DNA of 64,000 nt from NCBI GenBank assembly GCA_934169925.1, contig CAKPOO010000001.1, positions 62,001-126,000 on the forward strand. Direction: 5' to 3'. The notes under the pieces are model-generated. The model was not told the origin of the DNA. It saw nothing but the letters and a program-made list of their open reading frames with translations, and did no database searches. Positions 8,653 through 17,474 of the stretch are shown piece by piece. The position numbers were made by a program, and so were the translations under genes. Position 1 is the first letter of the stretch; every line of letters starts with the position of its first letter. Source of the DNA: an uncultured Clostridia bacterium (lineage in GTDB: Bacteria; Bacillota; Clostridia; TANB77; CAG-465).

Positions 8653-9543
8653 ATGTACGATATTATGTGTAAGGAAATTTGGGCTAAAACAGGTGTGTTT
8701 AAGAAAAAATCAGTGCTAAAGTATTATCTTGAAGGTCAGGATATGTATTTTGATGATTATGAATTTTATTGTAATCATAAAATTGTCAGAATGAACGATA
8801 AATCATGTGATAACTCAGAGTATTTTTATTTTAGTACTGTAACTGGCAAATTAATTCATCAGGGCTTATTATACATGAGTGATTTAGAGTATAACGGCTT
8901 TATAGTGTTATCATACAATCGTGAAGTTTTTTATTTTTCAGCTGAAAATAATGAGTTTATAAAAGTGGCTAAAAATATTAAAAAAGTTTGCTTATGCGAA
9001 AGTAATGAAGAAAAGTCATTATGCCTTTTAAATACTGATGGAGAAATTGAAATATTTGATTTTGATAGTCTTACTTTATCAAATACAATAAAATTTTCGG
9101 TAAAAATTGATTTTATGTGTTTAGGTTATACTAAAATAAAAGGAGATTTTGCTTTAAAAGTAGAAGATGAGACATCTAAAAAATTTTATATCATAAGCGA
9201 GTCTAAAGATTTTAGTGACTATACTATTGTTGATGCTACTAGTATGCAAAGTGTTGAAACCATTAATCACAAGAAGTACTATATAGTTAACGGAAATACG
9301 CTGCTTGACCATAATTTTAATAAGCTATATGCGGAAGCACTTAGAAATAGTGTGAACTTAAGTTTTTATGAATCTTATTATATAATAATAACCAAGAAGA
9401 ATATAAGCGGACCTGACACTTATGGGTTAATTGACTTAAGAGATGGAAAAATTGTACTAAAACCTATTTATAATGCAATAATTGAGAATGGTAATGAGTT
9501 AATTGGCAGAATCTATGGCGAAGATTTTGTTATTAAAAATTAA
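8653..9543 (+). CDS. WG-repeat-like protein, copy 2 of a tandem pair
   Basis: Function unknown. The 296-residue protein parallels the preceding gene from start to end, with shared blocks KYYLEGQDMYF, YFYFSTVTGKLI, SLCLLNTDGEIEIFDFDSL and TYGLIDLRDGKIVLKPIY. Divergence is considerable, so the duplication is old or the copies have specialised. No export signal is visible, so it is probably cytoplasmic. AGGAGG lies upstream of the ATG and a strong hairpin follows the stop. The pair looks like a tandem duplication carrying promoter, gene and terminator together. Confidence 0.8.
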   Translation: MYDIMCKEIWAKTGVFKKKSVLKYYLEGQDMYFDDYEFYCNHKIVRMNDKSCDNSEYFYFSTVTGKLIHQGLLYMSDLEYNGFIVLSYNREVFYFSAENNEFIKVAKNIKKVCLCESNEEKSLCLLNTDGEIEIFDFDSLTLSNTIKFSVKIDFMCLGYTKIKGDFALKVEDETSKKFYIISESKDFSDYTIVDATSMQSVETINHKKYYIVNGNTLLDHNFNKLYAEALRNSVNLSFYESYYIIITKKNISGPDTYGLIDLRDGKIVLKPIYNAIIENGNELIGRIYGEDFVIKN

Positions 9544-9559
9544 CAAAAATACCAAAAAA

Positions 9560-9597
9560 ATAGCATGTAGCAAAATTTGCTACGTGCTATCTTTTTA
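9560..9597. terminator. bidirectional terminator between convergent genes
   Basis: TAGCATGTAGCA pairs with TGCTACGTGCTA (one wobble). A T run follows on the + strand, and the A-rich 5' side gives a T run on the minus strand. It serves the WG-like gene and the convergent cation-efflux gene. Confidence 0.8.
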
Positions 9598-10455
9598 TAT
9601 AGGATTTACATGAATTACTGCAAGATAAATATCGTCTATTTTATTTACTAACTCTTTTTCTAATTTATCTGCAATGTTATGACTTTCAAAAGTTGATAAA
9701 TTTCCATCAACATAAATAGTTAGTGAAATTTGATATTTATAACCAACAGGAGTGGAATTAAAATGTTCTACTTTTTTTATCTCTTTGAAATTTTTTACTA
9801 TATCTAAAACCATGTCTTTTTTTTCGGTTGAAATTGAAGTATCCATTAATACATCAAAACTTTCTACAAAAACTTTAATTGCAGATATAACCATCCAAAC
9901 TGAAATTCCAATACCAACAATGCTATCAAACAAATATATGTTAAACAAAGATAAAATACATGATATTAAGTTACAAGTAGTTAAAATGCAATCATTTCTA
10001 TGATCTATAGAATTAGCTTTTATTAAAATATTTTTATTTTTCTTATATAGAGCATTAGTATATATGAATAAAGAAAATTTTACTAAAATTGTAGTAACAC
10101 AAACTATAATAAGCCAAACAGAAAAAGTAAACTTTTCTTGCTTAATTAATGTAACAAATGAACTTTTTAAAATAGAAAGTCCAGCAAACATTATTATAAT
10201 GCTTATTATCATTGAAAAAATATACTCAGCTTTACCATGCCCTAAATTATGATCAGCATCAGATGGTTTACTTGCAATTCTATTTCCTATATATGTAAAT
10301 AAACTTGAAAAAATATCACCAGCACTATTTGTTGCATCAGCAATCATTGCTTGACTTTTTGTTATAAATCCAATTATTGCTTTTATAATAAGCAATAAGA
10401 TATTACCAAAAATTCCTAGTATACTAGCTATTTTTGTATCTAAATATCTATCCAT
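9595..10455 (-). CDS. cation diffusion facilitator family transporter
   Basis: Probable proton-coupled exporter of divalent metal ions at the cytoplasmic membrane. It is 286 residues with about six hydrophobic segments. The TM2 metal motif reads ADATNSAGD (D-x2-N-x3-D), followed by HNLGHGKAE. The TM5 motif keeps H and D (DHRND). The C-terminal cytoplasmic domain has the usual fold pattern and ends LAVIHVNP. The substrate cannot be fixed from sequence. It is transcribed divergently from a second CDF gene across a 160-base gap. GGTGAT precedes the ATG. Confidence 0.9.
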   Translation of the reverse strand: MDRYLDTKIASILGIFGNILLLIIKAIIGFITKSQAMIADATNSAGDIFSSLFTYIGNRIASKPSDADHNLGHGKAEYIFSMIISIIIMFAGLSILKSSFVTLIKQEKFTFSVWLIIVCVTTILVKFSLFIYTNALYKKNKNILIKANSIDHRNDCILTTCNLISCILSLFNIYLFDSIVGIGISVWMVISAIKVFVESFDVLMDTSISTEKKDMVLDIVKNFKEIKKVEHFNSTPVGYKYQISLTIYVDGNLSTFESHNIADKLEKELVNKIDDIYLAVIHVNPI

Positions 10456-10616
10456 GTATAATCACCTCAAAAATATAATTTTTATTACTATAGTATTATA
10501 TTATAGAATTAATTTATCATACCATTAAATATTTATCAATGACATTTATAATAAATTTAATTCAAAAAAATTGAAAAAATTTTATAAAATTTATATAATT
10601 GTTATTGGTGAATTTA

Positions 10617-11474
10617 ATGAAAAAGGTAAAAGATAATAATGTTATAATATTTACAATGATTTTAAATTTTATTGTTGCTACTATTAAGTTAGTTACTGGT
10701 ATAACATTTTCATTTTCAACATTAATAGCAGATTCTATACAATCTTTTGTAGATTTTATTACAGACATTATGAGCGTATTTGCGAACAAATTAGGAAAAA
10801 GAAGAGCAAATAAAACGTATCCATTTGGATATGGGCAAATATATTATGTTGCTAATATGTTTACAGGATTTTTACTATTTTTAATAGGTATTTTTATTGT
10901 TTATCAATTTTTCTTTTTTAATGGAAGTTTTAAACCAAATATTTATATTTTTATAGCACTTGGAGCAGTTTTGATCTTAAAATTTTTAGTTTTTAGACTT
11001 CTAGAATTTTATGGAAAAAATAATAAAAGTGAACTAATGATAGAGTCATCTAAAGAATCTAAAGCTGATTTTATTTCTACTTGCGTTGTTTTTTTTATTT
11101 CAATTTTGACATTATTTGAAGATTATTTTCCAGATTTTATTAATTTTGATAAAATAGGAAGCTTAGGAATGGCTATTTATGTTTTTATAACATCAATAAA
11201 AATGATATTTGTTAATATTGTTGGATTGCTTACAAATTCAGAAGACAATGAAAAATTAGAAGAATCTATAAAAAAAGAAATAGAAAAATTTGAGAATTTT
11301 AAATTAAAAAATATAAATTTTATAAAAATGTCCGCTTATTATAATACTTTTATTGAAATAGAAGTAAGTAGAAATTTATCTATAAGTGAATATTTAAAAT
11401 TAGAAAAAAAGTTAAAGAAAAAAATAAAGTCAAAACACAAAGAAATTAGATTTATTGATATAAAACCTGTTTAA
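10617..11474 (+). CDS. cation diffusion facilitator family protein with altered metal site
   Basis: A second CDF-family membrane protein of 285 residues, divergent from the first. TM2 carries ADSIQSFVD and the following loop reads YPFGYGQIYY, as in the family. The TM5 region reads ESSKESKADF, where the usual His at the H-x3-D position appears to be Glu. Metal specificity may therefore differ or the site may be weakened. The start is the ATG at 10617, five bases after GGTGA; the ATG at 10599 lacks a ribosome site. The next gene follows after a short gap with its own AGGAGG. Confidence 0.85.
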   Translation: MKKVKDNNVIIFTMILNFIVATIKLVTGITFSFSTLIADSIQSFVDFITDIMSVFANKLGKRRANKTYPFGYGQIYYVANMFTGFLLFLIGIFIVYQFFFFNGSFKPNIYIFIALGAVLILKFLVFRLLEFYGKNNKSELMIESSKESKADFISTCVVFFISILTLFEDYFPDFINFDKIGSLGMAIYVFITSIKMIFVNIVGLLTNSEDNEKLEESIKKEIEKFENFKLKNINFIKMSAYYNTFIEIEVSRNLSISEYLKLEKKLKKKIKSKHKEIRFIDIKPV

Positions 11475-11526
11475 ATGAATAGTTTTTTTGAATTTTGGAA
11501 TAATAAAATTAGGAGGTAATTTTATT

Positions 11527-12099
11527 ATGATGGATGATGAAAATTCAACTATAAAAGTTATATTAATAATCGTTATAATTGCAATTTTAGCCTTTACAGG
11601 TTGGTTTTTATTAAGAAGAAGTTCAAATGATACAGTAGTTGATGATAGTAATAACAATACTGTAAAAGATAACGTTTCTAACACTGTAGAAGATACTAAA
11701 AATAACATTGCTAATGCAGCAGATAAAGCCGAAGATAAAGTAAGTGAAATAATTACTAATTACGATGAAAATAATACAGAAGACGTTGAAATTTCTAATG
11801 GTGAGAAAATCAACAATTCTAAGGCTTTACTTACTGATAAAAAATATAAAAATGTTATATTTTCAAAGCCAACTTTAAAAGGTAAAAATACTGGTGCAAC
11901 TTTTTCTGTAAAAGTATCAAATGAAAGTACAGAAGCTTTTGAAAAAGAAACTGTAAAAATTAAATTTTTGGATAAAAGTGGCAAACAAATAGGAAGTTTG
12001 GATTTGAAAATATCAGATATAGATGCAGGTAGTAGTACTCAAGTATCAGAAACTGTAATGAGTGATATTGCAAACGCTTATGATTATACAGTAGAATAA
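11527..12099 (+). CDS. membrane-anchored protein with FxLYD-like C-terminal domain
   Basis: Function not recognised. The 191-residue protein has a short acidic N-terminus, one transmembrane helix (about 9-27, VILIIVIIAILAFTGWFLL), then RR and a long Asn/Asp/Lys-rich stretch (about 30-90), typical of an extracytoplasmic linker. The C-terminal 80 residues look like a small beta domain (FSVKVSNES, VKIKFLDKSGKQIGSLDLKI, DIDAGSSTQ), the pattern of FxLYD/DUF3426-type domains. The start is the first of two adjacent ATGs, ten bases after AGGAGG. It may be co-transcribed with the upstream CDF gene; a terminator follows. Confidence 0.7.
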   Translation: MMDDENSTIKVILIIVIIAILAFTGWFLLRRSSNDTVVDDSNNNTVKDNVSNTVEDTKNNIANAADKAEDKVSEIITNYDENNTEDVEISNGEKINNSKALLTDKKYKNVIFSKPTLKGKNTGATFSVKVSNESTEAFEKETVKIKFLDKSGKQIGSLDLKISDIDAGSSTQVSETVMSDIANAYDYTVE

Positions 12100-12102
12100 A
12101 TA

Positions 12103-12148
12103 TAAGGCATTCTAACTAAACAATATGTTTAGGAAGAGTGCTTTTTAT
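12103..12148 (+). terminator. terminator
   Basis: A long imperfect stem (GCATTCT with AGAGTGC, plus CTAAAC with GTTTAG) has a small loop and a TTTTT run at about 12143-12147. Confidence 0.75.
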
Positions 12149-12227
12149 TTGCTTTTAAATAGTTTTAATTATTGATTTTTTTTAGTTATTATAGTAAAAT
12201 TATAAGTAGTATAAAAGGAGAATTAAG

Positions 12228-13598
12228 ATGGAGAAGAAAAATAGAATTGATAAAAAAGAAGTAACTGCTGATGGAATTGCTATAGAAGATAGAGATACTC
12301 TACAAAAACAATTAAATGAATTAATTCAAGAAGATAATAAAGATGATGCTACATATCAACTATTTATGGAGTATTATGCTCAAGTTTACGATAAAGATTT
12401 TCAAAGTGAGTTAAATGAAAAAATAAATGATTCAAAAACTGCTTCACAAAAAGATCAAGAAGAACTTGCACCAGATTTAAAAGATGCTAAAGATTTAAAT
12501 GAAAATGAAATTGAAAATCAGATTAAAGAGATTGATGATAATGCAGGAAATGATAAAAATTCTAATGAGTTAAAAAAAGAATTAAAACAAAGAGTTTACT
12601 CAAATTATTATATGGCAGTATATGATCAATATGAACATACTTTAGAAGAGGCTTTAAAAAGACAAGAAGCTAAAAATGAATTTTCAATTGATGGGCAACA
12701 ATATGGTATAGATTTAGTGTTATATGAAAAATATTTATTAAAACTTGAAAATATTTCTAAAAATAAAGGTATTAATTTAGATGAAAATGAAGAATTAACA
12801 GAAAAGAAAAAAGAATTTTCAAAGAAAATTGAAAAAATGAAGACAGATATAGAAAGAAAGAATAATAAACTTATTGATTCATATCAAGATTTATTCGATA
12901 AAAGAGAAAGAATTTCAAATGATATTCAAAAAATTCTTTTAGGAAAAAGACCTATTTCAAAAACTGATACTGTAGCATTAGTTAATTTAAGAAAAGAATA
13001 TATGCAAGTAACTTTTGAAATGCAAACACAAAATCCATCATTAGATGAAATAAGAGGTCAAATTCAAGATAGAAACGAAGTTCAACAGTTTCAAGAAGAA
13101 AAAATTGGACATCAAGAAATTGAAGGGAAAAATATGTTAAATGATAATCAAGATCTAAAAAGATTTGATGGTTCATACATTGATCCTTCAAACGAAATTC
13201 AAAGAAGAGAAAATGAAAGTAAAGATATGACTTTAGAAACTATTACCAATTTAAGAAAAGATTTAAAATTTGCTATAGATTCTGAGGATTATAAATCAGC
13301 AAACGAGATTTTGAAAAATATGTCTACAATGCTAGATATTGAATATACTGAAATTGACATTGAGGAAAATGGAACAAATAAAGAATTTGAAGAAAGATCT
13401 GATATGGAAAAAGAAGTAAAAAAAGATAGTGATATTAGAAATCAAATTGACGATTCAAAAGGTGATGAGTTATCAATTTACTTTAATGAACAATTATCTC
13501 AAGTAGATGATAAAATAGACGAACTTGAAAAATCAAGTAATATGAGAAAAGATGATATTAGAGAAAATGAAATTCAAAGAACAATAAAAAGAAAATAA
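12228..13598 (+). CDS. large charged helical (coiled-coil) protein of unknown function
   Basis: Not recognised. The 456-residue protein is almost entirely Lys/Glu/Asp/Asn/Gln with very few aromatic or hydrophobic stretches, no signal peptide and no membrane segment. Long stretches (about 45-125, 170-245 and 335-450) look like amphipathic coiled coils. It ends in a basic tail, IQRTIKRK. AAGGAG precedes the ATG. It lies directly upstream of the aldolase gene (33-base gap). A second long coiled-coil protein lies two genes downstream with a similar composition. A scaffold or structural role is conceivable, but nothing visible proves it. Confidence 0.7.
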   Translation: MEKKNRIDKKEVTADGIAIEDRDTLQKQLNELIQEDNKDDATYQLFMEYYAQVYDKDFQSELNEKINDSKTASQKDQEELAPDLKDAKDLNENEIENQIKEIDDNAGNDKNSNELKKELKQRVYSNYYMAVYDQYEHTLEEALKRQEAKNEFSIDGQQYGIDLVLYEKYLLKLENISKNKGINLDENEELTEKKKEFSKKIEKMKTDIERKNNKLIDSYQDLFDKRERISNDIQKILLGKRPISKTDTVALVNLRKEYMQVTFEMQTQNPSLDEIRGQIQDRNEVQQFQEEKIGHQEIEGKNMLNDNQDLKRFDGSYIDPSNEIQRRENESKDMTLETITNLRKDLKFAIDSEDYKSANEILKNMSTMLDIEYTEIDIEENGTNKEFEERSDMEKEVKKDSDIRNQIDDSKGDELSIYFNEQLSQVDDKIDELEKSSNMRKDDIRENEIQRTIKRK

Positions 13599-13631
13599 TG
13601 TATATAAAATGAAAGATAGGGGAAATGATAT

Positions 13632-14576
13632 ATGGGACTTGTTACATCAAAAGAAATGTTAAAAAAAGCTTATGAAGGTGGTTATGCAATTGGAGCCTTT
13701 AATGTAAATAATATGGAAATAATTCAAGGAATTGTTGAGGCAGCTAGTGCGTTAAATGCACCAGTAATTTTACAAGTATCTGCTGGAGCTAGAAAATATG
13801 CAAATCCAGTTTATCTTAAAAAATTAGTTGAAGCTGCAATCGAATGTAATAAATTAAATGGAAAAGATATACCAGTTGTATTACATTTAGACCATGGACC
13901 AGATTTTGAAACTTGTAAAGCTTGTATTGATTCAGGATTTACATCTGTTATGATTGATGGTTCAAAATATAGTTTTGAAGAAAATGTTAGACTTACAAAA
14001 CAAGTTGTAGAATATGCACATCCAAGAGGAGTTGTAGTAGAAGCAGAACTTGGAAAACTTGCAGGTATTGAAGATGATGTTAATGTTTCATCAGATGATG
14101 CAATGTATACAGATCCAGATGAAGCTTATGAATTTGTAAAACAAACAGGTTGTGATTCTTTAGCAATAGCTATAGGAACTTCGCACGGTGCATACAAGTT
14201 TAAGGGAGAACCAAAATTAAGATTTGATATATTAGAAAAAGTACAAGAAAAATTACCAGGTTTTCCAATTGTTTTACATGGTGCATCTTCTGTACCACAA
14301 GAATTCGTAAAAATGTGTAACGAATACGGTGGAAAAATTCCAGGTGCAAAAGGAGTTACAGAAGAACTTCTTAGTAAAGCTGCAAAAATGGCAGTTTGTA
14401 AAATAAATATAGATAGTGATATTAGACTTGCTATGACTGCAAATATAAGAGAATGTTTTGTAGAACAACCAGAAGTTTTCGATCCTAGAGTATACCTTGG
14501 TAAAGGAAGAGAAGCTGTAAGAAAGATGGTTGAACATAAAATAGTAAATGTACTTGGTTGTGCAAATAAAGCGTAA
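13632..14576 (+). CDS. fba: class II fructose-1,6-bisphosphate aldolase
   Basis: Zinc-dependent glycolytic aldolase splitting fructose-1,6-bisphosphate into DHAP and glyceraldehyde-3-phosphate. It has 314 residues. The N-terminal AIGAFNVNNMEIIQGI and the first zinc-site motif LHLDHGPDFETC are present. So are SVMIDGSKYSFEEN, the glutamate region VEAELGKLAG, IAIGTSHGAYKF, the glycine-rich HGASSVP, and a KINIDSD block binding the phosphate. This is standard class IIA/B architecture. The ribosome site is weak-looking (GATAGGGGAAATG). It runs into a TSCPD protein after an 11-base gap, so they are co-transcribed. Confidence 0.97.
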   Translation: MGLVTSKEMLKKAYEGGYAIGAFNVNNMEIIQGIVEAASALNAPVILQVSAGARKYANPVYLKKLVEAAIECNKLNGKDIPVVLHLDHGPDFETCKACIDSGFTSVMIDGSKYSFEENVRLTKQVVEYAHPRGVVVEAELGKLAGIEDDVNVSSDDAMYTDPDEAYEFVKQTGCDSLAIAIGTSHGAYKFKGEPKLRFDILEKVQEKLPGFPIVLHGASSVPQEFVKMCNEYGGKIPGAKGVTEELLSKAAKMAVCKINIDSDIRLAMTANIRECFVEQPEVFDPRVYLGKGREAVRKMVEHKIVNVLGCANKA

Positions 14577-14587
14577 GGAGAGTTTTT

Positions 14588-14842
14588 ATGAAATATGAAT
14601 ATAAACCAGTTGGAGTTTGTTCAAAAAAATTTGTTATTGAAATAGAAGATGGTGTTATAAAAAGTTTAGAAGTTATCGGTGGATGTCCAGGAAATACTGT
14701 TGGAATTTCACATCTAGTAAAGGGTATGAAAGTAGACGAAGCTATTGAAAAATTAAAAGGAATTGAATGTGGTTTTAAAGGAACATCTTGTCCTGATCAA
14801 ATAGCACTTGCTTTAGAAACTTTTAAAAATAGAAAGGAATAA
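14588..14842 (+). CDS. TSCPD domain protein (TIGR03905-like)
   Basis: A small 84-residue protein of a widespread uncharacterised clostridial family named for its TSCPD motif, here GTSCPDQIALAL near the C-terminus. Earlier family blocks are GVCSKKFVIEIEDG and IGGCPGNTVGISHLVKGM. The domain resembles a part found in some vitamin-B12-dependent ribonucleotide reductases. The conserved cysteines (three or four) suggest metal or redox chemistry, but no activity is established. GGAGAG precedes the ATG. It is encoded in the fba operon. Confidence 0.85.
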   Translation: MKYEYKPVGVCSKKFVIEIEDGVIKSLEVIGGCPGNTVGISHLVKGMKVDEAIEKLKGIECGFKGTSCPDQIALALETFKNRKE

Positions 14843-14847
14843 ATTTT

Positions 14848-16347
14848 ATGTATGATATAGTAAATGAAACCAAAAGACTTGCAGAATATGTAAATAATTT
14901 TGAACTAGAATATATTAAGTCTATAATTACTCGAGTTTATCCAGATGTTGATCTAAATAATATAGAAGACTTTAGAAAATTTTATGTGATGATGGCAGAA
15001 AAAAATGATTTATCAAAGTTTGGAGAAGATGAAGCTACTTTTTTACAAGAAAGAGCTGAAATATTACAAGAAGCAAGGAAAGATTTAAACGATAGATTAT
15101 TAGAAAAACGTAAAGTTATTGAAGATGAAAGACAAGAAATTATAAATGAACAACAAGAACTTTCAAATGAAATAGAAGAATTAAAAAGCTATATAAAAGA
15201 TAATAGTAAAAATAAATCTGATGATAATATCAAAAAAGAAATTTCAGAAAGAAAAGAAATATTATCTCAAAAAATTGATGAATTAAGAGTAAGTTCAGAT
15301 GCAAATCATAAAAGAATGCTTGATTATGATTTAGATCTTGAAAAAATAGCTTTAAATTTAGATTTATTCTATGATAATCTTGATCTATCAAATTATAGAT
15401 TCTTTGATTTAAAGGAAAAAGATGAAATTGATAATAATCAAAGAGATGATGAAGAAAAACCAGATACAAAAAATTCAGAATCAAAAGATGATAATGAAAA
15501 TCAAGAACCTGAAAAGCCTGAAAAACCCGAAGAACCTGAACAAAAAAATGATAATAATAAAACCAAAAATGAAAGATTGTTGGTACCAAAAGATTTAAAA
15601 GGTAAATCTTTAATAGAAAAGTTTAATTCTTTAAGAGATTTTGAAAAAGTTAAATTTTTAAACGCTGAAAATGGATACGAAAGATTAAATAATGCTGTTG
15701 ATATATTACAAAATAGTGATGAGCATTTATCTCACAATGAATTAAAGACTTTAAAGCTTAATTGTTCATTTTTTTGCTATAATGGAAATCCAGAAATTGG
15801 TAATGGAAAATTATTCAAAAATGAAGAGAAAATAAAAAAATTATTTACTAAAGTTACAGGTAAAGAAGAAGTTTCAAATGAATTATTTGATACTATGTAT
15901 GGCGGTAGATATAGAGGTAGAGATACTTATGTTCAATGTAATTTAACATCTGGAGGTGTTAGTAACGCAAATATTGCTTTAATAAAAGGTACTATTTATG
16001 AATATGCTGATAAAGTAAAAGATGGCAAAATTGATGAAAAAGATATGAATTTATTCAAATCTTTAGTATATGGTCCTTTGATGATGGGTGCTTTAAATAA
16101 CAAAGTTTGTCATATGGGAATAATTGGAAAAGTTAAAAATAGTTTTTCTGTAAATTCTGATATATTTGATGAATATGAAAAAATGGCAAAAGAATGTTTA
16201 GTTGAACCTCCAAAAAAAGAGTTAGAAGAGATAAAAAAACATGTAAATAATAATCCAGTTAATAGAAACGGTAAAGGTAATAATAGAAATAATCCAAAAA
16301 GAAAAGAAAGAAATGATAACGAACCAAAGGGTCCTGGTGAAAAGTAA
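14848..16347 (+). CDS. long coiled-coil protein with acidic/proline linker, unknown function
   Basis: Not recognised. The 499 residues show a helical N-terminus (1-65), a dense coiled coil (about 65-155) and an Asp/Glu/Asn-rich linker with PEKPEKPEEPE (about 215-235). A more ordered C-terminal domain follows (about 245-450), containing LKLNCSFFCYNG, YGGRYRGRDTYVQCNLTSGG and GPLMMGALNNKVCHMG, which hints at a folded, possibly enzymatic unit. The tail is basic and Asn/Lys-rich. No signal peptide is seen. It starts five bases after the TSCPD gene, and its stop overlaps the next start (TAATG), so it is in the fba operon. Confidence 0.7.
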   Translation: MYDIVNETKRLAEYVNNFELEYIKSIITRVYPDVDLNNIEDFRKFYVMMAEKNDLSKFGEDEATFLQERAEILQEARKDLNDRLLEKRKVIEDERQEIINEQQELSNEIEELKSYIKDNSKNKSDDNIKKEISERKEILSQKIDELRVSSDANHKRMLDYDLDLEKIALNLDLFYDNLDLSNYRFFDLKEKDEIDNNQRDDEEKPDTKNSESKDDNENQEPEKPEKPEEPEQKNDNNKTKNERLLVPKDLKGKSLIEKFNSLRDFEKVKFLNAENGYERLNNAVDILQNSDEHLSHNELKTLKLNCSFFCYNGNPEIGNGKLFKNEEKIKKLFTKVTGKEEVSNELFDTMYGGRYRGRDTYVQCNLTSGGVSNANIALIKGTIYEYADKVKDGKIDEKDMNLFKSLVYGPLMMGALNNKVCHMGIIGKVKNSFSVNSDIFDEYEKMAKECLVEPPKKELEEIKKHVNNNPVNRNGKGNNRNNPKRKERNDNEPKGPGEK

Positions 16348-17087
16348 TGTTAAAAAAAACAGTCTTAATTACAGGAGCTTCTAAAGGTATTGGAGCTCAA
16401 ATTGCAAGAAAGTTTGCATCAAATGGATATAACGTTTGCATTAACTATAATAATTCAGAAAAAGAAGCTTTAAACTTAAAAGAAGAATTATTAAAGTATA
16501 ATGTAGATGTAGATGTATATAAAGCAGATGTATCTAATTTAGATCAAGTAAAAAATCTTGTTTTATTTACATTAAAACGTTTTGGAAATATCGATGTACT
16601 TGTAAATAATGCAGGTATTTGTGAATATAAATTATTTTTAGACGTTAATTTAGATGATATAAATAAAATGATGGATGTGCTTATTAAAGGAACATTTTTT
16701 GTAACACAAGAGGTAATAAAAAAATGCATGTTAAATAACAAAAGAGGTTCTATTATAAATATATCATCAGTTTGGGGAATGGTTGGAGCTTCTATGGAAG
16801 TAAATTATTCTATGTGTAAAGCAGCAATAATTGGATTTAGCAAAGCTTTAGCAAAAGAAATGGCTCCATCAAAAGTAAGAGTAAATGTTGTAGCTCCAGG
16901 AGTTATAGATACTGATATGATTAAGAATTTAAATAAAGATGAAATTAATTCTTTAAAAGAAGAAATTCCTCTTGAAAGAATTGGCACTTGTGACGATGTT
17001 GCAAATTCTGTATACTTTTTAGCAAGTGAAGAATCTTCATATATAACAGGTCAAGTATTAAGTCCTAATGGAGGATTTGTAATATAA
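16347..17087 (+). CDS. short-chain dehydrogenase/reductase (FabG-like)
   Basis: NAD(P)-dependent oxidoreductase of the classical SDR family, 246 residues. It shows the cofactor motif TGASKGIGAQIA, VNNAG near 90, catalytic Ser in INISSVWG, Tyr/Lys in YSMCK, VNVVAPG and a C-terminal TGQVLSPNGG. The overall pattern matches 3-oxoacyl-ACP reductase FabG, but no fatty-acid genes are adjacent, so the substrate is open. The ATG overlaps the preceding stop (TAATG), which implies translational coupling. It is the last gene of the fba operon; a bidirectional terminator follows. Confidence 0.87.
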   Translation: MLKKTVLITGASKGIGAQIARKFASNGYNVCINYNNSEKEALNLKEELLKYNVDVDVYKADVSNLDQVKNLVLFTLKRFGNIDVLVNNAGICEYKLFLDVNLDDINKMMDVLIKGTFFVTQEVIKKCMLNNKRGSIINISSVWGMVGASMEVNYSMCKAAIIGFSKALAKEMAPSKVRVNVVAPGVIDTDMIKNLNKDEINSLKEEIPLERIGTCDDVANSVYFLASEESSYITGQVLSPNGGFVI

Positions 17088-17124
17088 AATAATACCAAGT
17101 AAGTTTTAATTACTTGGTATTATT
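17088..17124. terminator. bidirectional terminator between SDR gene and minus-strand gene
   Basis: A perfect 15-bp stem (AATAATACCAAGTAA and its complement) is A-rich on one side and T-rich on the other. It sits between convergent genes and overlaps the end of the minus-strand ORF. Confidence 0.8.
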
Positions 17125-17358
17125 ATTTGACATATTACAATTTTTATTTAATCTTTCAAGTTCTTTTAATTTAATTTTATAGCTTAACATTTCGTTTAGA
17201 TATTTGTAATACATATACTGTTGTTCGTAATACAAACTTGGACTTAAAGGTTTTTCTATTGCTTCAAAGTTATCAATTGGTTTTGTTTGATTAGTATTTT
17301 GAATATTTTGCTGCATTGAAAAATTGTATGGGTCGAAAAAGTTTTGATTTTTTTCCAT
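17110..17358 (-). CDS. small Asn/Tyr/Gln-rich protein, unknown
   Basis: Not recognised; 82 residues from the ATG at 17358, chosen because AGAGGTG lies six bases upstream. Composition is rich in Asn, Gln, Tyr and Phe (FFDPYNFSMQQNIQN, LYYEQQYMYYKY), with a short helical C-terminal half ending in Lys/Asn. Small Tyr/Asn/Gln-rich proteins are common among spore coat components. Its neighbour upstream on the same strand is a ylbJ-like sporulation gene. A coat or spore-associated role is inference only. Confidence 0.6.
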   Translation of the reverse strand: MEKNQNFFDPYNFSMQQNIQNTNQTKPIDNFEAIEKPLSPSLYYEQQYMYYKYLNEMLSYKIKLKELERLNKNCNMSNNNTK

Positions 17359-17437
17359 TTTATTCACCTCTTATGTATATTTTATTCAAGTATGGTTAAT
17401 AATATTAGTGTAAATAGAAAAATTTACCCCTCTTTTT

Positions 17438-17472
17438 AATAACATGTGTAAAAGCACATGTTATTTTTTTAA
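17438..17472. terminator. hairpin between the ylbJ-like gene and the small Tyr-rich gene
   Basis: AATAACATGTG pairs perfectly with CACATGTTATT across a 6-base loop. A T run follows on the + strand; on the minus strand the run is interrupted. For the minus-strand genes it may therefore be a partial terminator. Confidence 0.5.
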
Positions 17473-17474
17473 AT

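Noticed and set aside
17356..17440. Sigma-E or sigma-K promoter before the small Tyr-rich gene
   Set aside because: A CATAC-like box is present, but no -35 partner has correct spacing.
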